Shown here: positions 41,643 through 51,014 of the stretch, piece by piece
Layout of the letters: each line of letters opens with the position of its first letter
How positions within the stretch are numbered: position 1 is the stretch's first letter
Origin: Candidatus Saccharibacteria bacterium UBA1050
GTDB lineage: Bacteria; Patescibacteriota; Saccharimonadia; Saccharimonadales; Saccharimonadaceae
Length of the DNA stretch: 64,000 bases
Direction: 5' to 3'
NCBI GenBank assembly: GCA_002316545.1
Contig: DCDR01000002.1
Location: 1-64,000 of the forward strand
Made by a program: the position numbers and the translations under genes
The notes under the pieces: generated by a model
The model's input: the letters and a program-made list of their open reading frames with translations, nothing else
Database searches by the model: none
Told to the model about the DNA's origin: nothing

Positions 41643-42023
41643 CTATTTGATACCGAGGTGGTGCTTCACGCGTGCTACGACGTCACCTATTACTACCTGT
41701 GATTTTACCAAGTAATCGTCGGCACCGAGCTCTTCGGCTCGCTGCTTGTCTTTTGGCTGGCTCAGAGCGGTCAACATCACTACGCGAATATTGGTAGTTT
41801 CAGGGGTATTTCGTAATATATCGAGCACATCAAAGCCACTAATTTTCGGCATCATCGCATCGAGCAAAATCAAGTCAGGCTTGTACTCCATAGCTGTTGA
41901 TAGCGCATCTTCGCCGTTGGCGACTACTTTAACTTCGAAGCCTTCAAGGTCAAGTCGTGAACGATATACCTCGCTCAGTGTTTCATCGTCTTCAACGAGC
42001 AAAATACGTTTTTTGTCGGTCAT
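41643..42023 (-). CDS. stand-alone response regulator receiver
   Basis: A 126-aa CheY/PhoB-like receiver with ILLVEDDETLSEVYRSRLDLEGF, phosphoacceptor Asp in LILLDAMMPKISGFDVL, Thr in VVMLTALSQ and Lys in DDYLVKSQV. No output domain and no kinase next to it. It follows ctpA by 43 nt and has its own -10 (TAGTAT, 8 nt before the ATG). Confidence 0.88.
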   Translation of the reverse strand: MTDKKRILLVEDDETLSEVYRSRLDLEGFEVKVVANGEDALSTAMEYKPDLILLDAMMPKISGFDVLDILRNTPETTNIRVVMLTALSQPKDKQRAEELGADDYLVKSQVVIGDVVARVKHHLGIK

Positions 42024-42066
42024 ATAGCTCTATACTACCTCGATTATTGACAAAGCACAACCTTTA

Positions 42067-43245
42067 TCACACCGCGAGTTCTTTTAGAGCTCTCTCGAGT
42101 TGTGGATCGCGGTTATTATCGACGTCCTTTTGCGTTAAATCGACCGAAATATTTGGCTTGATGCCCGATTTCGTGATGTTATTGCCCTTCGGCGTAAACC
42201 ACCGTGTAATAGTGACTTTCAACTGTGCTCCGTTTCGAAGCGGCACGATTTCTTGCACAGTACCTTTTCCGAAGGTACGCTCGCCTATCAGCTGCGCCGC
42301 GTTGTAATCTTTCATGGCACCGGCAACTATTTCCGCCGCACTAGCAGTGCTTCCATTTACCAGTACAGCCGTTGGGATATTTTTCAATATAGGGTCGCCC
42401 TCGGCGCGTAATTCTTGGTCGCTCGTATTATTATGAGTAGTCACTACCACCTTGTCGTCCAGCCATAAGCCTGCAACGCGTGGCGCTGCATCAAGGAAGC
42501 CGCCGCCATTTCCACGTAGGTCGAGTACGACTGCTTTAACTCGCTTTGATACGAATTTTTCAGCCGCGCGCCTGGTTAAATCTGAGGTATCATTGTCGAA
42601 ACGCGTAACGGTGAGTATGCCGACGCCGTTTTGTATTTTGCTCTGCACGCTCGGGTTATTTACCTCTGCACGAGTAATGGAGAACTTCTTGGTCTCATTG
42701 CCACGACGCACAGTAACCTTTACCGTTGTGCCGATTTCACCTCGTATTACCTTCACCGTGCTATCCGCATCCCAGTCTATAGTTACTTCATCGTTTACCG
42801 CGATAATCACGTCACCGGCGTGGATACCAGCTTTTTGCGCGGGGTTCTCAGGTAGTGTACGTATAACCGTTGGCTGCCCCTTGCGAATACCAATCTCGGC
42901 GCCGATACCACCACCAATGTCGCCACTCAAATCTTTTTCGAACTCTTTAGCCTCTTTAGCGCTCATGTAAATCGTGTAGGGGTCGTTGGCGGCCTCTATA
43001 AGCCCTCGGCTCGCACCTTCAAGCAACTTATCACGATCTAGCTTGCCGTTGAAGTGTGAAATGAGCTGGCTGTAGGTAAATTCAACATCGCTGAGATTCA
43101 GTTTGTCATCAACCTTCACCCCTACCGCAGGAGCAAGAGCACGGTACAGTTCGTCGCTACGTGTACCAGCGATAAAGCCAAGTGCTAGCACCAGCAGTAC
43201 ACCGAACGCGAGCGTTAGTTTTGTTAGTTCTACCCTATTATTCAC
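42067..43245 (-). CDS. ctpA: S41 C-terminal processing peptidase (CtpA)
   Basis: A 392-aa protease: membrane anchor at about 10-27 (LAFGVLLVLALGFIAGT), a PDZ domain (GGGIGAEIGIRKGQPTVIRTL ... IHAGDVIIAVNDEVT) and an S41 domain with Ser in VNGSTASAAEIVAGA (near 300) and Lys in GERTFGKGTVQE (near 325). It cleaves proteins outside the membrane near their C-termini. GTG 43245 was chosen because TATACT (43253-43258) lies 7 nt upstream; an earlier ATG would enter the hydrolase gene. Confidence 0.9.
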   Translation of the reverse strand: MNNRVELTKLTLAFGVLLVLALGFIAGTRSDELYRALAPAVGVKVDDKLNLSDVEFTYSQLISHFNGKLDRDKLLEGASRGLIEAANDPYTIYMSAKEAKEFEKDLSGDIGGGIGAEIGIRKGQPTVIRTLPENPAQKAGIHAGDVIIAVNDEVTIDWDADSTVKVIRGEIGTTVKVTVRRGNETKKFSITRAEVNNPSVQSKIQNGVGILTVTRFDNDTSDLTRRAAEKFVSKRVKAVVLDLRGNGGGFLDAAPRVAGLWLDDKVVVTTHNNTSDQELRAEGDPILKNIPTAVLVNGSTASAAEIVAGAMKDYNAAQLIGERTFGKGTVQEIVPLRNGAQLKVTITRWFTPKGNNITKSGIKPNISVDLTQKDVDNNRDPQLERALKELAV

Positions 43246-43265
43246 TTGTTCTAGTATACCAATTA

Positions 43266-44432
43266 CTAGAAGTATATGTAAGTGTCGTATGTTGATGCAG
43301 AGACGCGCATTTCGCTGTAGTTGCCCCAACCTGGGCCACCCGCATTGTAGTAGTTGTATTGGCTAATGTTTACTGTGCCGTCGCCGTTGACACGCTCAAC
43401 CCATACCACGTGACCGTATTGACCAGCCGAAATAACACCAACGGAGTGTGCACGCGGAGTCGAGCCTGTTGAGTAACCAGAAGCACGAGCGCTACCCGGC
43501 CACATGTTCGCATTACCCCAGTAGCGTGGGAAATTACCTGTTCGTTGACCGACCTTCCAAGCGGTATAGCTTACACACTGACGACAGCCGTATCCGAGCG
43601 GATCAGCACCAGATGACAGTGCATTTGCATCAACGTAGCAGCCTGCTTGCCATGGGTAACCACCTTTGTTTGGGTCACCAGGAAGGAAGGTACCGCCACC
43701 GCCTGCGTTCATTGCAGCTTCAATCGCTGCCTGTTGTGCACGCTGTACTTCTAGCTTTTCTCGTTCTGCTTTAGCAGATAGGTTTTGGAAGACGCTTTCT
43801 CGACCACGAACCTTCGCAATCAAGTTAGCTTTTTCGTTCTCTTTTTCTTGTAAGGCATTGCGCGCTAGGGTTTGCTGAGCGAGTTCACGTTCAACCGCTT
43901 TCTTTTGCGCCTCTAGCTTCTTCTTTAAGGCATTAATTCGGTCGATCGTCTGGGTTAGCGTATCTTGGATTGACTCACGATACGCCTGCTTGTCGACATA
44001 GTCACCAATATTCTTGCTACTTGCTAGCAGTTCAAGTGGCGTGATGTTGTCGTCGACATACATATCGGCAATAATAATGCCCAACGCTTCTTTGTTTTCT
44101 TCAATTTTTCGCTGATTTTCTTCGATTTGCTGTTGCAGCTTATCGGCCTTAGCCTGTGAAATATCAATCTGGGCCTGAATTTGAGCTTTTTCGTTGTTGA
44201 GCTTCGCGAGTTGGTTTTCGTAGGTTTGACGTTCTTTGCTCAGCTTGCCCGCCTGAGAATTGTACGCATCAATCTGCTTTTGCAAAGCAGCGATTTGTTC
44301 GTCATATTTATCTGCTTTCACCTGAGGAGCAATTGCGATAGGCGCTGCAATCATCATAAGTATGGAAGCGGCCACTAGCGCTGCACGAGTGGCGAAAGAG
44401 GTTGAAACCGGTGTGGTGGACCGCTGTTTCAT
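43266..44432 (-). CDS. PcsB-like peptidoglycan hydrolase (coiled coil + CHAP)
   Basis: A 388-aa secreted protein: signal peptide about 1-41 (FATRAALVAASILMMIAAPI), a long coiled coil at about 45-240, a Gly-rich linker, and a CHAP domain from about 255. The catalytic Cys lies in GYGCRQCVSYTAWKVG (near 284) and His in GQYGHVVWVE (near 343). In Gram-positives PcsB/RipC-type hydrolases are activated through their coiled coil by FtsEX, and ftsEX is directly upstream here. Promoter TTGACA, 18 nt, TAAAAT (44441-44446), 8 nt before ATG 44432. Confidence 0.85.
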   Translation of the reverse strand: MKQRSTTPVSTSFATRAALVAASILMMIAAPIAIAPQVKADKYDEQIAALQKQIDAYNSQAGKLSKERQTYENQLAKLNNEKAQIQAQIDISQAKADKLQQQIEENQRKIEENKEALGIIIADMYVDDNITPLELLASSKNIGDYVDKQAYRESIQDTLTQTIDRINALKKKLEAQKKAVERELAQQTLARNALQEKENEKANLIAKVRGRESVFQNLSAKAEREKLEVQRAQQAAIEAAMNAGGGGTFLPGDPNKGGYPWQAGCYVDANALSSGADPLGYGCRQCVSYTAWKVGQRTGNFPRYWGNANMWPGSARASGYSTGSTPRAHSVGVISAGQYGHVVWVERVNGDGTVNISQYNYYNAGGPGWGNYSEMRVSASTYDTYIYF

Positions 44433-44479
44433 ATAGATGTATTTTACCATAAGCATTATTGTTTTGTCAATTTTTTTGT

Positions 44480-45457
44480 TTAAATTTTCAAATATCGTCG
44501 TGTTGCCAATAGCGACGAAACTACACCTATTATAGCACCAAGCAAAATCATGCCAAGTAGTATAAAACCGATGTACGCCACGGCGTAATCTATCGTTGGA
44601 CCAATCGCAATACCGTAATCGAGTAGTTTACTACGAGCTGAGAACAGCCCTAGCATGCCAAGACCTGTGGCAATAATCGCCGCGATAAACCCATACACTA
44701 TTGCCTCTACGATAAAGGGACCTCGAATGAAACTCTTGTCGGCACCAATAAGTTTCATCATTTCTATCTCGTCTTTCCGGTTGAAAATCGCCATACGAAT
44801 GGTGTTGAATACGATGAGTGATGAAATCGCGATAAATACAATACTACCGATCAAACCAGCGCGGTCGGCAAAAGTAACCGTACGAGCGATGTTTTGAATT
44901 GCGGTGCGACGCTCGCCCGCGAACGATGGCTTTCTATCTGGGTCGATGTTCGCTTTCAGCGTTTCATTATTCTTTACAAAGTCATCAAGTTGTTTGGTGT
45001 CGTTGATATCCACAAGGCTCACACGAATCGTGCCGGGAAACTTATTAACCGCCTCGTTGAGCGCACTCAATGTATCGGCATTTTTACCATTTTGCTTGGC
45101 GAAATCGGCACGGGCTTCTTCCGGTGATACGTAGGAAACATCAGTCACACTCGATAGTTGCTTTAAATCGCTACGAATAGTTTCGACTGCACCGTCTTCA
45201 ACATCGGTCTTCAGATAAATAGACATGTCCACTTTGTCACGAATATCTTCTACGGTAGTAACCAATGTACTTCGGGCTGCTAGGGTGGCGAATACTATGA
45301 GTAGCGTGATGGTCATAACTGCGGTCGCAGCTATCGTTAACCACGCATTACGACTAAAGTTGTTTACGCCGTAGCGACACATGCGAATAAATGTCAGCCA
45401 TTGGCGTCGTTTGCGCTTTTGCTGGGCAAAGGCTTTAGCGTCGAGCTTGCGTGCCAT
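44480..45457 (-). CDS. ftsX: FtsX, divisome ABC-type membrane protein
   Basis: A 325-aa protein with a basic cytoplasmic N-terminus, a first membrane helix at about 38-60, a large external loop (about 60-205) that would contact the hydrolase, then three further helices. NRKDEIEMMKLIGADKSFIRGPFI is the FtsX/MacB-type coupling motif. It transmits ATP-driven movement from FtsE to periplasmic or external cell-wall hydrolases. Its start touches the ftsE stop (shared base 45457). Confidence 0.92.
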   Translation of the reverse strand: MARKLDAKAFAQQKRKRRQWLTFIRMCRYGVNNFSRNAWLTIAATAVMTITLLIVFATLAARSTLVTTVEDIRDKVDMSIYLKTDVEDGAVETIRSDLKQLSSVTDVSYVSPEEARADFAKQNGKNADTLSALNEAVNKFPGTIRVSLVDINDTKQLDDFVKNNETLKANIDPDRKPSFAGERRTAIQNIARTVTFADRAGLIGSIVFIAISSLIVFNTIRMAIFNRKDEIEMMKLIGADKSFIRGPFIVEAIVYGFIAAIIATGLGMLGLFSARSKLLDYGIAIGPTIDYAVAYIGFILLGMILLGAIIGVVSSLLATRRYLKI

Positions 45458-46152
45458 TAGGCTGCCCTTCCTTGTCGGTAGCTTCCCTGTGCTTGGTCGC
45501 TGGTAATTTTACCATGGTCAAGCGTGACCACTCGTCGCTTGAGCTTGTTTACGATTTCAACATTGTGGGTGGTTAACAGAACAGTGGTGCCGTAGTGGTT
45601 AATTTTTTCAAGCAATCGCACGATGTCCCAGCTGTGCTTTGGGTCAAGGTTTCCGGTTGGCTCATCGGCAATCAAAATTTTTGGCTGACGCACCACGGCG
45701 CGCGCAATCGCTACTCGCTGGCGCTCACCACCACTCAACTGGTGCGGAAAGCTCTTCTCTTTCCCTGTTAGCCCCACCAGTTCGATAACTTTCGGTACCG
45801 TGCTTTTAATTTCACGATTGGTCATGCCAGCAATTTCTAACGCAAATGCCACGTTTTCATACACAGTTCGCTGTGGGAGCAACTTGAAATCTTGAAAGAC
45901 AACGCCAATTTTGCGTCGTAGCAGTGGAATATGCTTGTCTTTTAGGTGGTCGTAATCTATCCCACCAACGACTATTTTGCCACTGGTCGGCTTTTCTTCA
46001 CGAGTTAACAGCTTAAGAAGAGTTGATTTACCCGCACCACTGGTTCCCACTAGAATAACAAACTCGCGCGGTTCGACGTGCAAGCTAATACGACTAAGCG
46101 CAGGCTTCATGCTTTTGCCGTATGTTTTTGTTACCCTATCTAACAAAATCAT
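45457..46152 (-). CDS. ftsE: FtsE, divisome ABC-type ATPase
   Basis: A 231-aa ABC ATPase: Walker A GTSGAGKSTLLKLL, Q-loop VFQDFKLLPQRTVYENV, signature LSGGERQRVAIARAVV, Walker B ILIADEPTGNLDP and a typical FtsE H-loop TTHN. It drives FtsX. TATAAT lies 10 nt before the ATG with no ribosome site. Confidence 0.94.
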   Translation of the reverse strand: MILLDRVTKTYGKSMKPALSRISLHVEPREFVILVGTSGAGKSTLLKLLTREEKPTSGKIVVGGIDYDHLKDKHIPLLRRKIGVVFQDFKLLPQRTVYENVAFALEIAGMTNREIKSTVPKVIELVGLTGKEKSFPHQLSGGERQRVAIARAVVRQPKILIADEPTGNLDPKHSWDIVRLLEKINHYGTTVLLTTHNVEIVNKLKRRVVTLDHGKITSDQAQGSYRQGRAA

Positions 46153-46187
46153 TACTGTACATATTATAGCATAAGCGTCGCTGTTAT

Positions 46188-47303
46188 TTAGTAGTTGCTA
46201 CTTTGGTAGCGAGTTGCTAATTCGTAGCAAACCTTACCCTTTTTGTGAGCGTACGTGCTTGGGCTTGTGTCGCGCTGATCCGAGGTTGGCGTAGTGTAGT
46301 CGTAACTACTGTAGTAGTCGCTCTCGGCCTTGTAGGTCACGCATAGATCATATTCAAATGTATACAAGCGAGGTTGGTCTGTGGGTGCGTCGGTAGCTGG
46401 AGTGGTAATCTTCGAAATATTATCACTCATACCAAGCGGCTTGTAGTCTACTAGGTTCTTAGTAAGGAGTAGTTTTGCGTCACCTTTCAAATCGCCCTTT
46501 ATATCATTTAGCGACTTCGGCAATGCTGTCTGACTGTTTGCATAGTCGTTAATAGCCGTACTTACCTGTCCAAGATTATCTGATATTAATCTGTCATCTC
46601 TGGTGAAACGTGCCTGAGCGGCAGGACCCGCGATGCCAAGTGCGGTTACTATTACCACTACTACAATCATAAACACCCAATATACCAGCGCCGCTCGTTT
46701 GAACCATTTCGGGTTAAGCGTTCGAATCAGCGTCATGCCATATACAACCGCAACTATAATGAAACTAATAAGCGTACTGAGCGGCCCACTGTTATCTCCG
46801 TACGCACTGTCGCCAATCAGCATACGCACGATAGCAAACACTGCCACAATAAGCGAACCGATTCCAAACAGTGCAAATAGTACGGTATGGATTATCATTA
46901 TTACCATAGCGGCACCGGTTTTGTGTTCTGGCTCTTGTCGAGCGTAAAAAATATCACACACCAGTGATATAACAAACAATACGATAACCGCTGCTAACGA
47001 ATACGCAATCATGCCGTCTAAGTAACCAGAGCCAGCGGAAGTATCGATAAAGTAATTTACACTCATGACGGTTAGCCAAGCCAACGCGAGCACTGTCCAA
47101 CCCCAGAACGCATACGTGAGCCACTGAAGCACTAATAGTCCAGGTGAATTGTGTGAAGTACTTGCAATAGGAGCGGCCGGCGTTGCGATAAGCGGCTTAG
47201 GCACAATATGTACGGTTGATTCAGGCGACGATTGAGGATCAACTACCGGCTGTGTTTCATCAACTTGCGCTTCATTTGGTGTAGTACTATCATTTTCTTG
47301 CAT
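46188..47303 (-). CDS. multipass membrane protein, unknown function
   Basis: A 371-aa protein: Pro/Ser/Thr-rich N-terminus (1-58), then about five membrane helices between 60 and 235, then an external or cytoplasmic domain of about 135 residues (RDDRLISDNLGQVSTAINDYANSQTALPKSLNDIKGDL ...) whose start resembles the N-terminal part of pilin/pseudopilin ectodomains. Two cysteines in the tail (LCVTYKAE, KVCYELATRY) could pair. -10 TATAGT lies upstream. No family assigned. Confidence 0.65.
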   Translation of the reverse strand: MQENDSTTPNEAQVDETQPVVDPQSSPESTVHIVPKPLIATPAAPIASTSHNSPGLLVLQWLTYAFWGWTVLALAWLTVMSVNYFIDTSAGSGYLDGMIAYSLAAVIVLFVISLVCDIFYARQEPEHKTGAAMVIMIIHTVLFALFGIGSLIVAVFAIVRMLIGDSAYGDNSGPLSTLISFIIVAVVYGMTLIRTLNPKWFKRAALVYWVFMIVVVVIVTALGIAGPAAQARFTRDDRLISDNLGQVSTAINDYANSQTALPKSLNDIKGDLKGDAKLLLTKNLVDYKPLGMSDNISKITTPATDAPTDQPRLYTFEYDLCVTYKAESDYYSSYDYTTPTSDQRDTSPSTYAHKKGKVCYELATRYQSSNY

Positions 47304-47348
47304 AGTTATTCCCGCTTACGTTTCTGGCTTAACTATAGCAGAAATTAG

Positions 47349-48422
47349 TTAGGGTTGCTCTAAGTACGCCACCATAAATTCGTTGAGTTTGCCATCAAGC
47401 ACCGATTTTGCGTCGTTGTCTTCATGCTTCGTACGTGTATCTTTTACCAATGTGTATGGGTGTAGCACGTAGTTGCGAATTTGGCTTCCCCAGTTTGCGC
47501 TCTCACCTGCCTTTAGTTCGCTTAAACTTTCGGCGTGCTGTTCAATTTGTAGTTGCGCTAGCTTCGAGCGTAGAATCTTCAGCGCAGTTTCTTTGTTTTG
47601 CAGCTGGCTTCGTTCGTTTTGAATGGCCACGACAATGTTGGTTGGCATATGCGTCACACGTACGGCACTGTCCGTGGTATTAACACTTTGTCCACCATGA
47701 CCACCTGCGCGGTACACATCAATTTTTAAATCTTTTTCCTCTAATTGCACTTCGTCCGGTGCATCGATTTGCGGCAATACTTCTACGAGCGCAAAGCTGG
47801 TTTGTCGCAAATTATCGCTATTGAACGGACTGAGCCGAACCAGCCGATGCACGCCATGTTCAGAGCGTAGTTTTCCATAGGCATACGGCCCAGCTACTTC
47901 AATCACCGATGTTTTTATACCAGCCTCTTCACCAGTTGATCGTTCAACGAGCTTGGTTTCCATGCCTGCTTTCTCAGCCCAGCGAAGATACATACGCTCA
48001 CACATCTCCGCCCAATCTTGTGCGTCGGTACCACCTACACCGGCGGTAATACGCAAAATTGCGTTATGGTCATCGTATTTGCCGTTGAATAGGAGCTCTT
48101 TCTTACGAGCTGCAAACTCTTGCTCTAGTGCATTAAGCTGTGTTTCAAACTCTTCCTGCATGGACGCATCGCCAAGTTCAATTAGTTCAGCAATATCTGT
48201 TAGCTGCGCATGCAGCACGTCCCATGGTTCTATCTGCATTCGCAAATTAGCCGCTTGCTTGCTTATGTCTTGTGCATGGGTTGGATTATGCCAAATTTCA
48301 GGAACAGCCAGCTCATCATCGAGTTTTGCGAGCTGGGCACGTTTTTCACTAAGTCGCAGGCGCTCCATAGCTGCTTGGACATTGCTCCCCAGAGCCTGAG
48401 CACGTTTTTTAAGTGGTTGCAT
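47349..48422 (-). CDS. prfB: peptide chain release factor 2
   Basis: A 357-aa class I release factor. SPF at 198-200 (RLSPFNSDNLRQTSF) is the RF2 anticodon-like motif for UGA/UAA, and GGQ at 243-245 (AGGHGGQSVNTTDSAVR) triggers hydrolysis. The usual programmed +1 frameshift near codon 26 is absent; the gene reads through in one frame. Its presence fits the use of TGA as a stop here. A TACAAT is 9 nt before the ATG. Confidence 0.95.
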   Translation of the reverse strand: MQPLKKRAQALGSNVQAAMERLRLSEKRAQLAKLDDELAVPEIWHNPTHAQDISKQAANLRMQIEPWDVLHAQLTDIAELIELGDASMQEEFETQLNALEQEFAARKKELLFNGKYDDHNAILRITAGVGGTDAQDWAEMCERMYLRWAEKAGMETKLVERSTGEEAGIKTSVIEVAGPYAYGKLRSEHGVHRLVRLSPFNSDNLRQTSFALVEVLPQIDAPDEVQLEEKDLKIDVYRAGGHGGQSVNTTDSAVRVTHMPTNIVVAIQNERSQLQNKETALKILRSKLAQLQIEQHAESLSELKAGESANWGSQIRNYVLHPYTLVKDTRTKHEDNDAKSVLDGKLNEFMVAYLEQP

Positions 48423-48429
48423 TACTGTT

Positions 48430-49710
48430 TTATTGTATCATCTGTAGAGCCCAAGGTTGCACTGGGTATTCTGCGTCGATATCAAACGTACTAACTGGTA
48501 CGTCAAACGCAAGGCCATCATAGCCTTGAGCTAAGGCTAGGTGGTAGGCTGCCCGAAGCTCATCTACTTCCCCTACGCATTCGAATGGTTTTATTACTCC
48601 ATCTATGCCCAGCAATCCCTTGAAATATTCTTCTAGCTCAGGTTTTTTGAATAGATTTTCTGAAAATACATTGAGCAGTTCGGCTTCATCAACAAACGCT
48701 GCGAAAAGTAAGAAGCTGTTGGCGCACTTCGGGCAAGCTCCACACCAGCTAAGGTTGTGATTATCATGTCCTAGCTGATAGTTTGCCACATTACATGACG
48801 AAAACTGTCGTCCGTACTTTTCCCAGCAATGTTCGACAAACAACCTTGCAACTTTTAACTCGCTGTACGCACGTAGCGGCGAACCGACTCGAATCGCGCC
48901 AACATATTTCTCAATGTACGACTGAAGGAGTTGTTCAGCAGGCCAAGTTTTTGACCACTGGTGGGTTACAGCATAGTCGCCAATAAACGCATGTGGCTCT
49001 TCACCTTCGTGCCCAATTGCAGCGAGCACAGTGTTTTTGCCCTGCAAAATTGCATGGATTACCGCATAACTTTGTAAGATTGCCGTTATTGGCACATGCC
49101 CGTTCAGCGCGCCATCTTGGTTTGCGGCTTTCAGCGCCTCCATGTCTACCTTGCGAATTGGGTGTGATACTTCATACGGGAGAATTTTTATTACTTCGGG
49201 CATTGAGGCTGATTGTGAAATATACCAAGGTGTATACGGGCTATTTTCTGACTGAAGTAGCTGAGCAAGTAATAGTGAATCTTTTCCCCCACTCTGTAGC
49301 AGTAGTGTACCATCGCCACTATATTCTGCTGGTGCTGCAGACTCGGTTGTCGTTACTTCAAAGCTGGCGATATCGCTCGGGTTAAGACTATTCTCGTACA
49401 CAAACTGGCTCAGGCCTTGGTGATACACAGTAGTGAAATAAACAGCCTGCTCCTCTGTAATGCTAACATTTTTTACGATTACCTTTCGTGTTGGGAATGC
49501 CTTATAGTACGAAACTCCTGCCAGCATAAAGGCCAATTGCAAGGCATTCTCTAGAGTCCCTTCGTTGTAGTGCGATGACGCCGAAAACGTAACTCGCTCT
49601 ACAAACTCCCGTTGCTCGTCGAAGCTATAACGAAACTCGGCCACACCTGTTGTACTGTCATAGCTATATGATTCGAAAATAAATGCCTGGTATGGTGACT
49701 GGTAGCTCAT
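48430..49710 (-). CDS. murL: MurL-type UDP-MurNAc-L-Ala-L-Glu epimerase
   Basis: A 426-aa protein with an ATP-PPase-like loop LLLQSGGKDSLLLAQ (SGGKDS at 140-145) and a late cysteine group SWCGACPKCANSFLLF. These features, and overlap with murD, match MurL, which in Xanthomonas epimerises the terminal L-Glu of UDP-MurNAc-L-Ala-L-Glu to D-Glu after a MurD2-type ligase adds L-Glu, replacing glutamate racemase. Its start overlaps the murD stop by 4 nt. The name rests on recall of the family and context; a tRNA- or queuosine-type PP-loop enzyme is the alternative. Confidence 0.72.
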   Translation of the reverse strand: MSYQSPYQAFIFESYSYDSTTGVAEFRYSFDEQREFVERVTFSASSHYNEGTLENALQLAFMLAGVSYYKAFPTRKVIVKNVSITEEQAVYFTTVYHQGLSQFVYENSLNPSDIASFEVTTTESAAPAEYSGDGTLLLQSGGKDSLLLAQLLQSENSPYTPWYISQSASMPEVIKILPYEVSHPIRKVDMEALKAANQDGALNGHVPITAILQSYAVIHAILQGKNTVLAAIGHEGEEPHAFIGDYAVTHQWSKTWPAEQLLQSYIEKYVGAIRVGSPLRAYSELKVARLFVEHCWEKYGRQFSSCNVANYQLGHDNHNLSWCGACPKCANSFLLFAAFVDEAELLNVFSENLFKKPELEEYFKGLLGIDGVIKPFECVGEVDELRAAYHLALAQGYDGLAFDVPVSTFDIDAEYPVQPWALQMIQ

Positions 49711-51005
49711 AGCCCTTCAACGATTGTGATAAATTTTTCACCGCGCTCGGTAAAATTCGTGAACATGTCGAAACTCGCACACGCTGGACTTAGCACTACT
49801 ACATCACCAGCCTTTGCCTTGGCGACTGCAAAGTGAACAATTTCTTCAAAGTTGGTCGATTCAAGTACGGAAAAGCCCGTTGTATCATCCATGCCCACGC
49901 CAACGAGTGCGTCCCGAATTGCCTGCCTGGTCTGACCATAAATTACGACGTGCTTTACGCTGCTATTCTTTACCTCCCGCGCAAGTTCTTCGTATGATGC
50001 GCCTTTGTCGTAGCCACCAAGCAGTAGAATTTGCGGCTCGGTATGAGCACGAACTGCAGCAATGGCCGCGGCAGGAGCAGATGAATAACTATCGTCAAAA
50101 TATCGCACACCGTTTACTTCACGAATAAACTTAAGTCGATGTGGAAGCCCGTCAAAGTTCCGTAAGCCTTGCTCAATCGCCTGAAAATCTTGCGTATATT
50201 CAAGGCTAGCAGAAATTGCCGCGCAGGCATTTTCAATATTGTGTTCGCCCGGAATCTGCATAGCCTCAACCGAACAGATTACAGCGTCGTTTTGCATAAA
50301 TGACCCGTCCGAAACATAGGCAGCACCGTCATCTTTTGTTCCGTAACGTTTTGCTTTGGCGGTTTCATACATGGTCGCGATTCGTCGAGAAAATTGGTAG
50401 GTTGGGTGGTAATATACCGTTTGGTCGCTGGTCATGTAACGAACAATCTGAGCTTTAGCGGTAATGTATTCTTCCATGCCGTGATGCACGTCCATATGAT
50501 CTTGCTCTACTTTTAGTACGACCGCTGTTTGCGGCGATTTCTCGATGTCCCATAGTTGAAAGCTACTTGCTTCAAACACCACGATATCAGTGGCCTGTAT
50601 TTTGTTTAGTTCAGCCAGTGCAGGCACTCCGATATTACCTACCAAATGCACGGTTTTGCCAGCAGCTCTAAGAATACTCGCGATCAAGCTGCAAGTTGTT
50701 CCCTTGCCCTTTGTGCCTGTTACTCCGATGATTGGCGCTTCGCATCTCGCGAAGAATTCATTGGTCGCACTCCAAATTTTGCCATTGGTTACAATTTTGT
50801 CAGGTCGAAGACTGGCTGTTCGTACCACCATATCGAATTCAGCTAACTTGCCAAATGCGCCTTCGCCCAACATGGTTGCAGCTCCAGCTGGAAGGTCGGT
50901 TAATTGCTCACGTTCGTCAACAATCGTTAGTTCGTTACCGGGCTTGTTCCAATAGTCGTAGTTAGCCCTGCCTTCTTTCCCAAACCCTGCAATCGCTATC
51001 TTCAT
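49707..51005 (-). CDS. murD: MurD-type UDP-MurNAc-L-alanine:glutamate ligase
   Basis: A 432-aa Mur ligase: Rossmann-like N-terminus MKIAIAGFGKEGRANYDYW, ATP loop GVTGTKGKGTTCSLIASIL (GTKGKGTT at 97-104), central EASSFQLWD and VEQDHMDVHHGMEEY, then GLPHRLKFIREVNGVRYFDDSYSSAPAAAIAAV and LLLGGYDKG. It adds the second residue of the stem peptide. Being paired with MurL, it may use L-Glu (MurD2 type); this is inferred. A weak TAAACT lies 6 nt before the ATG. Confidence 0.88.
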   Translation of the reverse strand: MKIAIAGFGKEGRANYDYWNKPGNELTIVDEREQLTDLPAGAATMLGEGAFGKLAEFDMVVRTASLRPDKIVTNGKIWSATNEFFARCEAPIIGVTGTKGKGTTCSLIASILRAAGKTVHLVGNIGVPALAELNKIQATDIVVFEASSFQLWDIEKSPQTAVVLKVEQDHMDVHHGMEEYITAKAQIVRYMTSDQTVYYHPTYQFSRRIATMYETAKAKRYGTKDDGAAYVSDGSFMQNDAVICSVEAMQIPGEHNIENACAAISASLEYTQDFQAIEQGLRNFDGLPHRLKFIREVNGVRYFDDSYSSAPAAAIAAVRAHTEPQILLLGGYDKGASYEELAREVKNSSVKHVVIYGQTRQAIRDALVGVGMDDTTGFSVLESTNFEEIVHFAVAKAKAGDVVVLSPACASFDMFTNFTERGEKFITIVEGL

Positions 51006-51014
51006 AGTGCTAGT

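Noticed and set aside
47349..51005. Recoded TGA (as in Gracilibacteria/Absconditabacteria)
   Set aside because: prfB encodes an RF2 with SPF motif, and several genes end in TGA at positions fixed by overlapping downstream starts.
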